Below, piece after piece: positions 1 through 6,831 of a stretch of 9,063 bases of DNA. Within the stretch, counting starts at the first letter, position 1, and each line of letters opens with the position of its first letter. The notes below the pieces were generated by a model. The model made no database searches. It was not told the origin of the DNA and saw only the letters and a list, made by a program, of their open reading frames with translations. Made by a program: the position numbers and the translations under genes. The stretch comes from Clostridiales bacterium. Lineage in GTDB: Bacteria; Bacillota; Clostridia; WRLR01. Location of the stretch: positions 1 to 9,063 of the forward strand of contig JAITSR010000430.1 of assembly GCA_031287655.1 (NCBI GenBank), written 5' to 3'.

Positions 1-2
1 GA

Positions 3-1256
3 AATTCCGTAGTTGATCAGATGGACACATTTGAGAAGAATATCGAAGGGATCAACCTTGCCCTCTATACCGAAATCTCGGCGTCAAGGCTGAGCGCCGC
101 GCGCGCCGCCGCGAGGTCCGTCATACAGTCCTATAATCAAGACATCGAGTCGGTTACGACCATGGATATTGAGATCGCATACATAGATTTGATCGACGCG
201 TTGGCGACGCTTTCGGTGACGGACGAAAATAACCACAGGAAATACTATGAGCAGCTCGCCCAAGTGATCGCGCAGGCTGAGAGTTCGAACAGTTCGAGCT
301 ATACGTCGGCATCGCTGCAAAGGCTGCAAAATGTAAAGGCGGACGCGTTGGTCGTATTAAAGCGCGGGACGCCGCCCGGAGCTGTGAGCGGCGCAGCGTA
401 TACCTCCGCGGAGCTTGCGGCGGAGCGCGACGCCGTGATCGCCGCGATCCTCGCGCTTCAAGAGGCGCTGGACGGGCTCGAAACAGTACCCGGATATGAG
501 CCCGATCCCGACGCGTCTCGGGAACTCGTCGAGGGCGGTCTTTTTGGCGCGCAGGATTCGATTGACATCGTCTATGAACGCCCGTCCGCGGCGCGTGCGA
601 CGTTTACGTTCCGGGCGACAAATCTCCATGACGCGGGCGCCGTGCATCTGCGCGTCAGTTTCAGAGAGGATGATTTCGAGGGTCTGGCGGCCGGCGCCGT
701 TACATTCTCGGATCCGCTGATCGGAAACGCCGCGGTCATTCGCGACCCGGTCGAGCTTACGCCCCCGCTCCTCCCCGGATACAAAACGTACAGCATTTAC
801 GTTTTCGCAAAGCAAAATGAGATGCTCACAATCCCGGACGGTACCTCGGTTCTGGATATCGCGCTGACATTGAAGGATCCCCTGGCGGCGGGCCATCGGT
901 CGGTATTTCTGATCTTGAGCAACCTGAAAGTCTCCTATTACGAGGATGGCAGCCTGTCCACGCCATCTACGGATACAAACATCAGCATCAATCCGTTTGT
1001 CGCTTCCGCGCCGCTCAATATGCGGAGCCGGTTTGATGTCAATCAGGACGGTTGGATTATGCTGTCGGATGTGAACACGGTACATCAGTATTTGGGCAGG
1101 AGCAGCGCCTCAGGCGTCTGGACTTCCGAAATTGCCGGAAGATGCGACCTCGGCGGCGCCGCTGTGAATCCCGGCGATCCGGACGGACCGGACGGCACGG
1201 TCGACGAAACCGATCTTGCGCTGGCCATCAGAGTGTACGAGGATACGCTGTTGTAA
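3..1256 (+). CDS. Dockerin-like protein with FIVAR-like helical repeats, 5' end outside the window
   Basis: The frame is open to the left edge (N-S-V-V-D-Q precede the first Met at 21) and there is no ribosome site before that Met, so this is probably the C-terminal part of a longer protein. Residues here count from the Met at 21. Residues 1-155 are Ala/Leu-rich helices with two FIVAR-like units that begin YTSASL (Y94) and YTSAEL (Y127), a module common in large secreted proteins of Clostridia. Residues about 175-325 look like an all-beta, possibly cohesin/CBM-type, sandwich. Near the C terminus D339-V-N341-Q-D343-G-W-I-M-L-S-D350 is a full EF-hand-type calcium loop, as in type I dockerins. 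A second, degenerate loop (DPDGPDGTVDETD) follows with acids missing at usual positions. A dockerin would bind a cohesin. The next gene encodes a cohesin-like SLH protein. No enzyme domain is visible in the part present, so the role is structural or adhesive by inference. Confidence 0.72.
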   Translation, partial: NSVVDQMDTFEKNIEGINLALYTEISASRLSAARAAARSVIQSYNQDIESVTTMDIEIAYIDLIDALATLSVTDENNHRKYYEQLAQVIAQAESSNSSSYTSASLQRLQNVKADALVVLKRGTPPGAVSGAAYTSAELAAERDAVIAAILALQEALDGLETVPGYEPDPDASRELVEGGLFGAQDSIDIVYERPSAARATFTFRATNLHDAGAVHLRVSFREDDFEGLAAGAVTFSDPLIGNAAVIRDPVELTPPLLPGYKTYSIYVFAKQNEMLTIPDGTSVLDIALTLKDPLAAGHRSVFLILSNLKVSYYEDGSLSTPSTDTNISINPFVASAPLNMRSRFDVNQDGWIMLSDVNTVHQYLGRSSASGVWTSEIAGRCDLGGAAVNPGDPDGPDGTVDETDLALAIRVYEDTLL

Positions 1257-1264
1257 CAGCAATG

Positions 1265-1311
1265 ATGGAATCGCATGAGACTGAATGCATGGAATCGTGT
1301 ATGAGACTGAA
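1265..1311 (+). repeat. Imperfect tandem direct repeat after the dockerin gene
   Basis: Two adjacent units share ATGGAATCG (1265-1273 and 1289-1297) and ATGAGACTGAA (1275-1285 and 1301-1311), with a 24-26 bp period. The repeat lies just after the stop codon at 1256 and before a strong hairpin. It may be a short duplication. No function is evident. Confidence 0.7.
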
Positions 1312-1313
1312 CG

Positions 1314-1346
1314 ACAATCGGGGGGCGCGATGCGCTCCCCGATTGT
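1314..1346 (+). terminator. Strong hairpin, probable terminator of the dockerin gene
   Basis: ACAATCGGGG at 1314-1323 pairs with CCCCGATTGT at 1337-1346. The stem continues inward (GGCGC against GCGCT, with one G-U pair) to about 15 bp around a 3-nt loop. The following sequence is only weakly T-rich (TTCATG), so a rho-independent terminator is likely but not textbook. It could also act as a processing site between the two surface-protein genes. Confidence 0.55.
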
Positions 1347-1386
1347 TCATGAAAAATACCGCTGAGGTTGGGGGAGAACTTTTTTA

Positions 1387-2886
1387 ATGAAGCCTATAAA
1401 AAATCGGAAAAAACAAAAGCTGCGCTTTTGTGCGTTGGCGGCGGCCATACTCTTTGGTGTGATGTCGCTCAACCTGTTTGCGGCGGAGCTTGACATAGCC
1501 GGACAAAATGTTGTTGACGCGGCCGGGACGGGCGGGGAGGTCACTCTCACGGTTCCCGCGGACGCCGCCGGATTCAGCTTTGACTTGGCGCTTGGGCGGG
1601 CTGGTGATGATTTTTCCGCGGTCGCCTATACGCTGGAATATGACGCGGACGCGGTCGCGTTGGATGATGTCGTGTGGAACAGCGGCTTTCCGGGCACAAA
1701 GGCGCGGTATTCCGTGACGGCGCAAGCGGGAAACGGCGCTGTGGCGGAGAGGACCAGTATTGTCAACGGATATAATGTGCTGCGGGTTTCGGACGACGGT
1801 AAGACCGTGATCAGCACCGTCCGATTTGCCTTTCGGGGCGGCGCGACCGGAGCAGGGAGCGCGTCGGCGCGGGCAACGCAGATCAGGCTGTATGACTTTT
1901 GCCTGATCCGGGTCTACCCGGCGGAGGGGAGAGATTACAGAACGCTCACAGACCGGAATTTTGCGGCGCGCACGATCAACGTCACGCAAAAAACGGTCGG
2001 TCCGGGCGACGGGACGGATACGGATGCGGGCGGCGACGGCCCCGGTGGCCCCGGCGACAATGGCCCCGGTGAAACGGATAACGGCGGGCCCGGCCCCGGT
2101 GAGACGGATAACAGCGGACCCGGCGCCAACGGTCCCGGAACCGCGGGACCCGGATCGAGCGGACCCGGATCGAGCGGCAGCGCACCGCCCGCCGGAAGTC
2201 CGGCGGGCGGTACGGGCGCGAACGGGGCGGCCGGAAACGGCCAAACCGGAGCGGACACAAAAAGCGCCGGCGCCGGGACCGCTTTTGAGGACGAGCAAGC
2301 GCCGCTCGGATATGGCTTGGTCTTTGATAACCCGTTTACGGATGTACTTGAGAGCGACTGGTTTTTTGGCGATGTCGAGTTTGTGTATACGCGCGGCTTT
2401 TTCAAGGGGACCGGTGAAACCGAATTTTCGCCGAATCTGCCGGTGTCGCGCGGTATGATCGTGACGGTGTTGGGCAGACTGCACGGCGTGAGAACCGCTC
2501 GCTACCCGGATTCGAGTTTCGGAGACGTGCCTTCGGACTCGTATTACGCCCCCTATATCGAATGGGCTCGGGAAAACGGGGTCGTACTGGGTATCGGAGA
2601 AAATCTTTTCGCACCGGACCGAACACTCTCGCGCGAGGAAATGACCGCGATTTTCAGCCGCTATTTGAGCTTTACCGAAAATGAGCTGCCGATGACACGG
2701 GAGGATACTATCTTTTCCGACGAATCCCAGATCGAGGTCTATGCGCGCGAGCCGATCCATCAGTTCTACAGGGTCGGCCTTGTCAACGGAAAGGATGGCG
2801 GACGGTTCGATCCCCAAGGCTCCGCGACCCGCGCGGAAAGCGCCGCGATCCTCCGCAGGCTCGCGAACGCGATCGGCGTCGGATAG
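1387..2886 (+). CDS. SLH-anchored surface protein with cohesin-like domain
   Basis: A 499-residue exported protein. GGGGGAG at 1370-1376 stands 10 nt before the ATG. The N terminus is a classical signal peptide: basic KNRKKQK, a hydrophobic stretch at residues 14-31 and a probable cut after FAA (residue 33). Residues about 34-200 form a predicted beta-sandwich. The segment AVAYTLEYDADAVALDDV resembles the cohesin strand where such domains read F-x-L-x-Y-D-x-x-x-L. A Gly/Pro/Asp/Ser-rich linker covers residues about 204-298. Three SLH repeats follow, beginning FTDV (317), FGDV (378) and FSDE (443), with the TRAE-type signature seen as SRGM, SREE and TRAE. SLH triplets bind pyruvylated secondary wall polymer, which would fix the protein to the cell wall. 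Cohesin-linker-SLH is the plan of cellulosome anchoring scaffoldins, and the preceding gene carries a dockerin-like module. SLH is certain by eye; calling the N-terminal domain a cohesin is moderately sure, a related CBM-like sandwich being the alternative. Confidence 0.88.
   Translation: MKPIKNRKKQKLRFCALAAAILFGVMSLNLFAAELDIAGQNVVDAAGTGGEVTLTVPADAAGFSFDLALGRAGDDFSAVAYTLEYDADAVALDDVVWNSGFPGTKARYSVTAQAGNGAVAERTSIVNGYNVLRVSDDGKTVISTVRFAFRGGATGAGSASARATQIRLYDFCLIRVYPAEGRDYRTLTDRNFAARTINVTQKTVGPGDGTDTDAGGDGPGGPGDNGPGETDNGGPGPGETDNSGPGANGPGTAGPGSSGPGSSGSAPPAGSPAGGTGANGAAGNGQTGADTKSAGAGTAFEDEQAPLGYGLVFDNPFTDVLESDWFFGDVEFVYTRGFFKGTGETEFSPNLPVSRGMIVTVLGRLHGVRTARYPDSSFGDVPSDSYYAPYIEWARENGVVLGIGENLFAPDRTLSREEMTAIFSRYLSFTENELPMTREDTIFSDESQIEVYAREPIHQFYRVGLVNGKDGGRFDPQGSATRAESAAILRRLANAIGVG
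1996..2280 (+). repeat. Repetitive Gly/Pro linker-coding DNA
   Basis: This stretch encodes residues about 204-298 of the SLH protein. It is GC-rich and built of short reiterated units such as GPGETDN (twice) and GPGSS (twice, from a repeated GGACCCGGATCGAGC). It is expected to form an extended flexible spacer between the cohesin-like domain and the wall-binding domain. Such DNA is prone to length change by slippage. Confidence 0.75.
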
Positions 2887-2918
2887 CGGGCGATAGTGGC
2901 ATTGGGGCGTTTTGGGCG

Positions 2919-2947
2919 TTTACAGATGCGCGCGCGTGTGGTATAGT
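2919..2947 (+). promoter_or_regulatory. Sigma-A-like promoter of the isomerase-corrinoid operon
   Basis: TTTACA (2919-2924, 5 of 6 matches to the -35 consensus) and TATAGT (2942-2947, 5 of 6 to the -10 consensus) are separated by exactly 17 bp. Transcription would start near 2954, about 45 nt before the ATG at 2999. This makes the upstream ATG at 2912 impossible as a start for this transcript. Confidence 0.65.
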
Positions 2948-2998
2948 GAGCGCAAGGAGTGTGCGTGCGGAAAAAGAGCGGGGGGCTTGGGCGCAAAT

Positions 2999-3757
2999 AT
3001 GAAATATTCACTTTGTTTGGAGACGGTATTCAAGGAACTTGACTTTTATGACCGGATCGCCCTGGCCGCGGATTTGGGCTTTGACGCGATCGAGTTTTGG
3101 GACCCCGCCCGGTACGACGCGGGAAAAATCGGCCGCCTCGCGGCTCAGCACAAGCTGCCGGTCGCGGCTTGCTGTATCCTCGGCAGCGGCGCGTCGCCGC
3201 TGGACATGCCGTTCCCCGCGCTGCGCGGCATCGTCGAACGTTCAATCGAGCTCGCGCGGGAATTTGGCTGCGACCGCCTGATCTGCCTCGGCGGCCAAGT
3301 CTCCGGGCGCGCCGGCGACAGTTCGCAGAGCCTTGTGATCGCCGAGAATTGCAAGCGCATAGCCGAACTCTGCGAGCGCAGCGGGACCGTGCTGGTGATC
3401 GAAGCCCTCAATTCGCTTTACGACCATAAGGGCTATTATTTGGATTCGAGCGCCGCGACGTTCAATATCTTGAAAGCCGTCGGTCATCCCCTGATCAAAA
3501 TGCTCTTTGACTGCTACCACATGCAGCTCATGGAGGGCAATCTCGTGAACAATATTGTCGGGAACATAGACCTGATCGGCCACTTCCACGCGGCGGGCGC
3601 ACCCGGGCGCGGCGAGCCGTTCAAAGGCGAGACGAATTATCGCAGGGTCCTTGAGGCGATCGGCGGCACAGACTACAATGGGTATTTCGGACTCGAATAT
3701 ATGCCGTCCTACGAGAGTGCGCAGTCGCTCGCGGACGTTCTGAAAAATTTCATATAG
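2999..3757 (+). CDS. Sugar isomerase/epimerase, hydroxypyruvate-isomerase-like TIM barrel
   Basis: A 252-residue cytoplasmic protein of the xylose-isomerase-like / AP-endonuclease-2 superfamily. The ATG at 2999 is chosen because MKYSLCLETVF is the expected first barrel strand and the promoter lies downstream of the earlier in-frame ATG at 2912; a TTG at 2987 is possible. The ribosome site is weak (a G run at 2980-2985). The metal and catalytic residues of hydroxypyruvate isomerase have counterparts: E135 in VIEALN, D171 and H174 in FDCYHMQ, H195/H197 in HFHAAG and E233 in GLEYMP. Hyi converts hydroxypyruvate to tartronate semialdehyde, but relatives isomerise or epimerise other keto-sugars (IolI, OtnI, 3-dehydroshikimate dehydratase), so the substrate is uncertain. 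The stop codon overlaps the ribosome site of the corrinoid gene, so the two are surely co-transcribed. This ties the sugar enzyme to a methyl-transfer pathway. Confidence 0.85.
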   Translation: MKYSLCLETVFKELDFYDRIALAADLGFDAIEFWDPARYDAGKIGRLAAQHKLPVAACCILGSGASPLDMPFPALRGIVERSIELAREFGCDRLICLGGQVSGRAGDSSQSLVIAENCKRIAELCERSGTVLVIEALNSLYDHKGYYLDSSAATFNILKAVGHPLIKMLFDCYHMQLMEGNLVNNIVGNIDLIGHFHAAGAPGRGEPFKGETNYRRVLEAIGGTDYNGYFGLEYMPSYESAQSLADVLKNFI

Positions 3758-3770
3758 GAGGCGAAACGCG

Positions 3771-4406
3771 ATGAGTCAAATTTTGGTCAAGATCAGTGAA
3801 AATCTTCAGGCAGGCAAAGCGAAGGTCGTGGTGGAGCTCGTTACAAAGGCTCTGGCGGACGGTCTCGCGCCGAAGGCGATCCTCGAGGAGGGTATGCTCG
3901 CGGGTATGGGTGTGATCGGCGCGAAATTTAAGAACAATGAAGTTTTTGTGCCGGAGGTGCTCGTCGCCGCCCGCGCGATGAACAGGGGGATGGAAGTGCT
4001 AAAGCCCGCCCTCGTCGCGGAAGGCGTGACGTCAAAGGGCGTCGGCGTGATCGGGACCGTCAAGGGCGATCTGCACGACATCGGCAAAAACCTTGTCAAG
4101 ATGATGATGGAGGGCAAGGGGATCGAAATGCACGACCTCGGTGTGGACGTCTCCGCCGAAACGTATGTCGAGGCCGCGAAGGAGCATAACGCGACGATTA
4201 TCTGTCTCTCCGCGCTGCTTACGACGACGATGGGCGAGATGAAAAACGTCGTCGACGCGGTCAAAGACTCCGAGCTCGCGGGCAAGGTCAAGGTGATGAT
4301 CGGCGGCGCGCCGGTGACGCAGGCTTTCTGCGAGCAGATCGGCGCGGACTGCTATACGTCGGACGCCGCATCCGCGGCGGACGCGGCGGCGCTGTACCTC
4401 GAATAA
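3771..4406 (+). CDS. Corrinoid (B12-binding) methyltransferase protein, MtaC/MtbC/MttC type
   Basis: A 211-residue cytoplasmic corrinoid protein. AGGAGG at 3756-3761 overlaps the previous stop codon and sits 9 nt before the ATG. Residues 1-85 form the four-helix B12-binding-2 cap (LEEGMLAGMGVIGAKF, VPEVLVAARAMNRGM). Residues about 90-211 are the Rossmann-like cobalamin domain. It has the base-off ligand motif D100-L-H102-D-I-G105, whose His binds cobalt, then S147 in CLSALLTTTM and GG at 178-179, which hold the nucleotide tail. Such proteins accept a methyl group from a substrate methyltransferase and pass it to a second methyltransferase (to CoM, tetrahydrofolate or homocysteine). The usual partners MtaB, MttB or MtgB are not in view. 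The only candidate partner is the convergent UroD-like gene. Family assignment is very sure; the methyl donor is unknown. Confidence 0.94.
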   Translation: MSQILVKISENLQAGKAKVVVELVTKALADGLAPKAILEEGMLAGMGVIGAKFKNNEVFVPEVLVAARAMNRGMEVLKPALVAEGVTSKGVGVIGTVKGDLHDIGKNLVKMMMEGKGIEMHDLGVDVSAETYVEAAKEHNATIICLSALLTTTMGEMKNVVDAVKDSELAGKVKVMIGGAPVTQAFCEQIGADCYTSDAASAADAAALYLE

Positions 4407-4413
4407 TAACTGT

Positions 4414-4440
4414 CGGTTCAGTATGCGCCGAACCGTTTTA
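4414..4440. terminator. Small hairpin between convergent genes, possible bidirectional terminator
   Basis: CGGTTC (4414-4419) and GAACCG (4430-4435) form a 6-bp stem with a 10-nt loop. On the plus strand it is followed by TTTTA, and on the minus strand by ACAGTTATTATT. It overlaps the last codons of the minus-strand gene. The stem is short, so support is moderate. Confidence 0.4.
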
Positions 4441-5485
4441 CCGCATCCACGACGGCGCGGTACGTCTCGAGGCTGACCGTGTTCGGGATCGAATGGTCCG
4501 AGGAAAAGACGTACCCGCCGTCCCTTTTGACGACCGGGAGCACCGCTTCGATATAGGGCAGAATTTTGTCCGGCTTGTCGAGGTAGAGCGCGTCCGCGCC
4601 GCCGTGCAGTACGAGTTTTTTACCATAGTCGCGCTTTAGACCGCCTAGGTCCATGCCCGCCTTGATTTCAATCGGGTTCAGCGCGTCGAGCCCGATTTCG
4701 ACCAACTGCGGCACGCGCGTCATGATGTCGCCGCATGAATGTAGGTGCGCCTTGATCCCGTGATTGTGCGCCCAGTCGATCGCGCGCTTATGCACCGGCT
4801 GCAGCAGTTCGGCATACAGGTCGTTTGAAAAGAACGTCCGGTCTTTGTAGCCCATGTCGTCATACCAAAAAACGCTGTCAAACCGATAGCCCTCGTCCCA
4901 GATCATCTCAAACTGCGCGATTGAGCGGTCGAGGAACGTATCGAACATTCCGCGCACCCAATCGGGGTACTCGAGCATCGCGATCAGGATCGTCTCCATG
5001 CCCGCCATCCACGAATGTGTCACGTCGAAGCCGAACCAAAAGAGCCCCTCGATCCAGCGCCCGTCCGCCTGCCACTTGGGGTAGTTTTCGCGCAGATGGT
5101 CCCAGTCCACGCGGTCGCGCGAAGGCGTCATGCGCTCGACCGCTTCCGCCCACCGCTCCGGCGTGTCGACCTTGTAGTCGAGAAATTCCGGCGTCGAGTC
5201 GGGTACCTTGAAGTTCTTCATCGTGACGCCCCATGACGACGTCGTGATCACAAACTCGTCCGTTTCCTCAATTACCTTGTTTTCGTAACGCGGACTCGTG
5301 TCGGCTTCGATCCGCTCGACCTTGTCCACATGAAAGAAGTCGCGCCAGTCCGCGTCCGCGGGCATCCCCTCCCGCTTCCAGCGCGCGAGCGTGCCTGCCC
5401 ACGGGCTGTCGATAATCGGCACGCGGTCCGCTTCTTTGTGCGCAAACATGCGCGCGAACCGCTCCTTGGAGGTCATCCGATCCAT
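4418..5485 (-). CDS. UroD-like (HemE superfamily) corrinoid methyltransferase
   Basis: A 355-residue cytoplasmic TIM-barrel protein of the uroporphyrinogen-decarboxylase superfamily. It lacks the N-terminal Arg motif of true HemE (PVWxMRQAGR), so heme synthesis is unlikely. Methyltransferases of this superfamily (MtaA, MtbA, CmuA) bind zinc through H-x-C and a distal Cys. Here H249-S-C251 is present in HLHSCGD, but the distal site, in GGYVFSSDHSIP, has D330-H331 rather than Cys. Other family signatures are DDMGYKDRTFFS, LNPIE and LHGGADALYLD. The start MDRMTSKERF has a plausible site (AAAGGCGG) upstream on the minus strand, though Met4 is also possible. The gene faces the corrinoid gene, with 11 nt between the stops, so it has its own promoter and is not in that operon. 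It may move a methyl group from an O-methyl substrate to the corrinoid protein, or from it onward. Superfamily is sure, direction and substrate are not. Confidence 0.9.
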   Translation of the reverse strand: MDRMTSKERFARMFAHKEADRVPIIDSPWAGTLARWKREGMPADADWRDFFHVDKVERIEADTSPRYENKVIEETDEFVITTSSWGVTMKNFKVPDSTPEFLDYKVDTPERWAEAVERMTPSRDRVDWDHLRENYPKWQADGRWIEGLFWFGFDVTHSWMAGMETILIAMLEYPDWVRGMFDTFLDRSIAQFEMIWDEGYRFDSVFWYDDMGYKDRTFFSNDLYAELLQPVHKRAIDWAHNHGIKAHLHSCGDIMTRVPQLVEIGLDALNPIEIKAGMDLGGLKRDYGKKLVLHGGADALYLDKPDKILPYIEAVLPVVKRDGGYVFSSDHSIPNTVSLETYRAVVDAVKRFGAY

Positions 5486-5580
5486 ATGTCCGTCCCGCCT
5501 TTCCCGCTTTATTATTTGCCGCCGTTTATTTATTGGCTTCCGGCTTTTATTGCCGTCATTCCCGTATATTATTTGTCAAC

Positions 5581-5609
5581 ATTGTACCCGAACGCGTCTC
5601 GCTTTGCAA
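5581..5609 (-). promoter_or_regulatory. Predicted promoter of the UroD-like gene
   Basis: Read on the minus strand, TTGCAA (5609-5604) and TACAAT (5586-5581, 5 of 6 matches to the -10 consensus) are 17 bp apart. Transcription would start near 5574, giving a leader of about 90 nt. Another TTGACA at 5579-5574 has no good -10 partner. Confidence 0.42.
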
Positions 5610-5622
5610 TACAGAAAAAACG

Positions 5623-5688
5623 CAATATGTCAGGACAATAGCAAAATATTTGTTGAGATATGGCTGATATTTACATAAACTAACCATA
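5623..5688 (+). repeat. Regulatory repeat copy A, upstream of the aldo/keto reductase
   Basis: This 66-bp stretch aligns without gaps to 6832-6897, with 53 of 66 positions identical by hand count. The core 5637-5682 matches 6846-6891 at 40 of 46. The shared parts include AATAGCAAAATA, TTGTTGAG, GATATTT and CATAAACTA. A weaker match continues left to a GAAAAAA run (5614 and 6821) with a 2-bp gap. It lies between two divergent genes. Confidence 0.8.
5653..5681 (+). promoter_or_regulatory. Predicted promoter of the aldo/keto reductase, inside repeat A
   Basis: TTGAGA (5653-5658, 5 of 6) and TAAACT (5676-5681, 4 of 6) are spaced by 17 bp. The start would fall near 5688, giving a leader of about 30 nt. 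Both boxes are kept in copy B (TTGAGT 6862-6867, TAAACT 6885-6890, same spacing). TTGTTG at 5650-5655 with CATAAA at 5674-5679 is an alternative pairing. Confidence 0.45.
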
Positions 5689-5695
5689 AAGGTTA
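5681..5695. promoter_or_regulatory. Small inverted repeat at the predicted reductase start site
   Basis: TAACC (5681-5685) and GGTTA (5691-5695) are perfect inverted arms around 5 nt. The repeat overlaps the predicted -10 end and start site, where a repressor could act. It is absent from copy B. It is short enough to occur by chance. Confidence 0.3.
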
Positions 5696-5719
5696 TATCA
5701 ATCGGAGAGGGAGGCGCTT

Positions 5720-6724
5720 ATGAAATACGTTAAACTGGGAAAGACCGATATTGACATATCGGTATTGGCGCTCGGCTGCTGGGCTTTTGCTGGCGGCTAT
5801 TTCTGGGGCAGACAGGAGGAGGACGACTCGGTCAAAACGATCCACGCCGCGTTGGATTTGGGGATCAACTTTCTTGACACGGCGGAGGCCTATGAAAAAG
5901 GGACCTCGGAGCAGATTGTCGGCAAAGCGCTGAAAGGCAGGCGCGGCAAGGTCGTGCTCGCGACAAAGATCGGCGGCGGCGCGAACTTCCGCTCCGACAA
6001 GATCGTCGAGGCCTGCGAGAACAGCCTGCGGAACCTCCAAACGGACTATGTCGACCTCTACTATCTGCACTGGCCCGCGATGGACGTCCCGTTTGAGGAA
6101 CCGCTGATCGGGCTCGAAAAGCTGAAAGCGCAGGGCAAAATCCGCGCGGCCGGTATCTCGAACTACGGCCCCAAACAAATGCAAATGCTTGAGGACACCG
6201 GCAGATTCGACATTCTGGAGGCGCATCAGCTCCCATACAACCTGTTCTGGCGCGCGATCGAGCATGGGATTTCGCAAAAGACGATTGAAAGGAAACTGAG
6301 TATCGTCTGTTACAGCACGCTCGCGCAGGGACTGTTGAGCGGAAAGTACGATAAAATCGAGGACGTGCCGGATTACCTGAAAATCACGCGCTTTTATCAG
6401 GACCCCGAAAAGAAGCTGCACGGCGAGGACGGCTGCGAGGTCGAGGTCTTTGATGCGATCGCCAAGATCAAAGCCGCGTGCGCGAAAGAGGGGTATACAA
6501 TGCCGCAGGCCGCGCTCGCGTGGCTCTACAAACAGGCCGGCGTGTCCGCGCTTTTGACCGGCGCGCGCAACGTGGCGGAGCTCATGCAGAACTATCAATG
6601 CCTCGAAACCGAAATCAGCGGCGCCTTTGCGGACCGGTTATCCGAGCTTGCGGCGCAGGTGAACGCAAAGATCGGCGCGAACACGGATATGTGGATGGGC
6701 GGAGAAAAATCCCGGACGTTCTGA
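5720..6724 (+). CDS. Aldo/keto reductase, IolS-like
   Basis: A 334-residue cytoplasmic NADPH-type oxidoreductase. GGGAGG (5709-5714) stands 5 nt before the ATG. The catalytic tetrad of the superfamily is complete: D53 and Y58 in FLDTAEAY, K83 in LATKIGG and H117 in YYLHWP. The GISNYG motif and the C-terminal LTGARN cofactor-binding motif are present. The start MKYVKLGKTDIDISVLALGCWAFAG resembles the IolS/YhdN group, whose members reduce or oxidise sugar- and inositol-derived carbonyls. It stands alone between two copies of the same regulatory repeat and is followed by a weak hairpin, so it is probably monocistronic but may be co-regulated with the GH10 gene. A role in reducing a keto-sugar released from hemicellulose or made by the isomerase is inference; the substrate cannot be read from the sequence. 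Confidence 0.92.
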   Translation: MKYVKLGKTDIDISVLALGCWAFAGGYFWGRQEEDDSVKTIHAALDLGINFLDTAEAYEKGTSEQIVGKALKGRRGKVVLATKIGGGANFRSDKIVEACENSLRNLQTDYVDLYYLHWPAMDVPFEEPLIGLEKLKAQGKIRAAGISNYGPKQMQMLEDTGRFDILEAHQLPYNLFWRAIEHGISQKTIERKLSIVCYSTLAQGLLSGKYDKIEDVPDYLKITRFYQDPEKKLHGEDGCEVEVFDAIAKIKAACAKEGYTMPQAALAWLYKQAGVSALLTGARNVAELMQNYQCLETEISGAFADRLSELAAQVNAKIGANTDMWMGGEKSRTF

Positions 6725-6731
6725 ATTACGC

Positions 6732-6751
6732 ACGGATGCTCTCGCATCTGT
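6732..6751 (+). terminator. Weak hairpin after the aldo/keto reductase
   Basis: GATGC (6735-6739) and GCATC (6744-6748) pair around a 4-nt loop, and the stem can be extended to 8 bp with one G-T pair. Only a poor T-tract (CTTTGC) follows. It begins 8 nt after the stop codon. Confidence 0.35.
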
Positions 6752-6831
6752 CTTTGCTATGCCTGCTTTAGTCGGATCCGCAAATGTCAGGACGCGATGT
6801 GCGTGAAGATCCAGTCCGGTGAAAAAATGCA

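Noticed and set aside
357..1085. Minus-strand open frame of 242 codons opposite the dockerin gene
   Set aside because: Composition is Arg/Gly-rich and unlike a folded protein, and the plus strand has a clear EF-hand module.
1384..2817. Long minus-strand open frame of 477 codons opposite the SLH gene
   Set aside because: Its product is Arg-rich low-complexity sequence without any domain, it mirrors the coding frame of a certain SLH protein, and stop-poor antisense frames are common in GC-rich DNA.
2887..2998. Cobalamin riboswitch before the corrinoid operon
   Set aside because: The predicted leader is only about 45 nt, too short for a B12 aptamer, and no B12-box-like conserved stretch is visible.
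4418..5485. True uroporphyrinogen decarboxylase (HemE)
   Set aside because: Lacks the N-terminal Arg motif that binds porphyrin carboxylates and has the H-x-C metal motif; the context is a corrinoid protein rather than heme genes.
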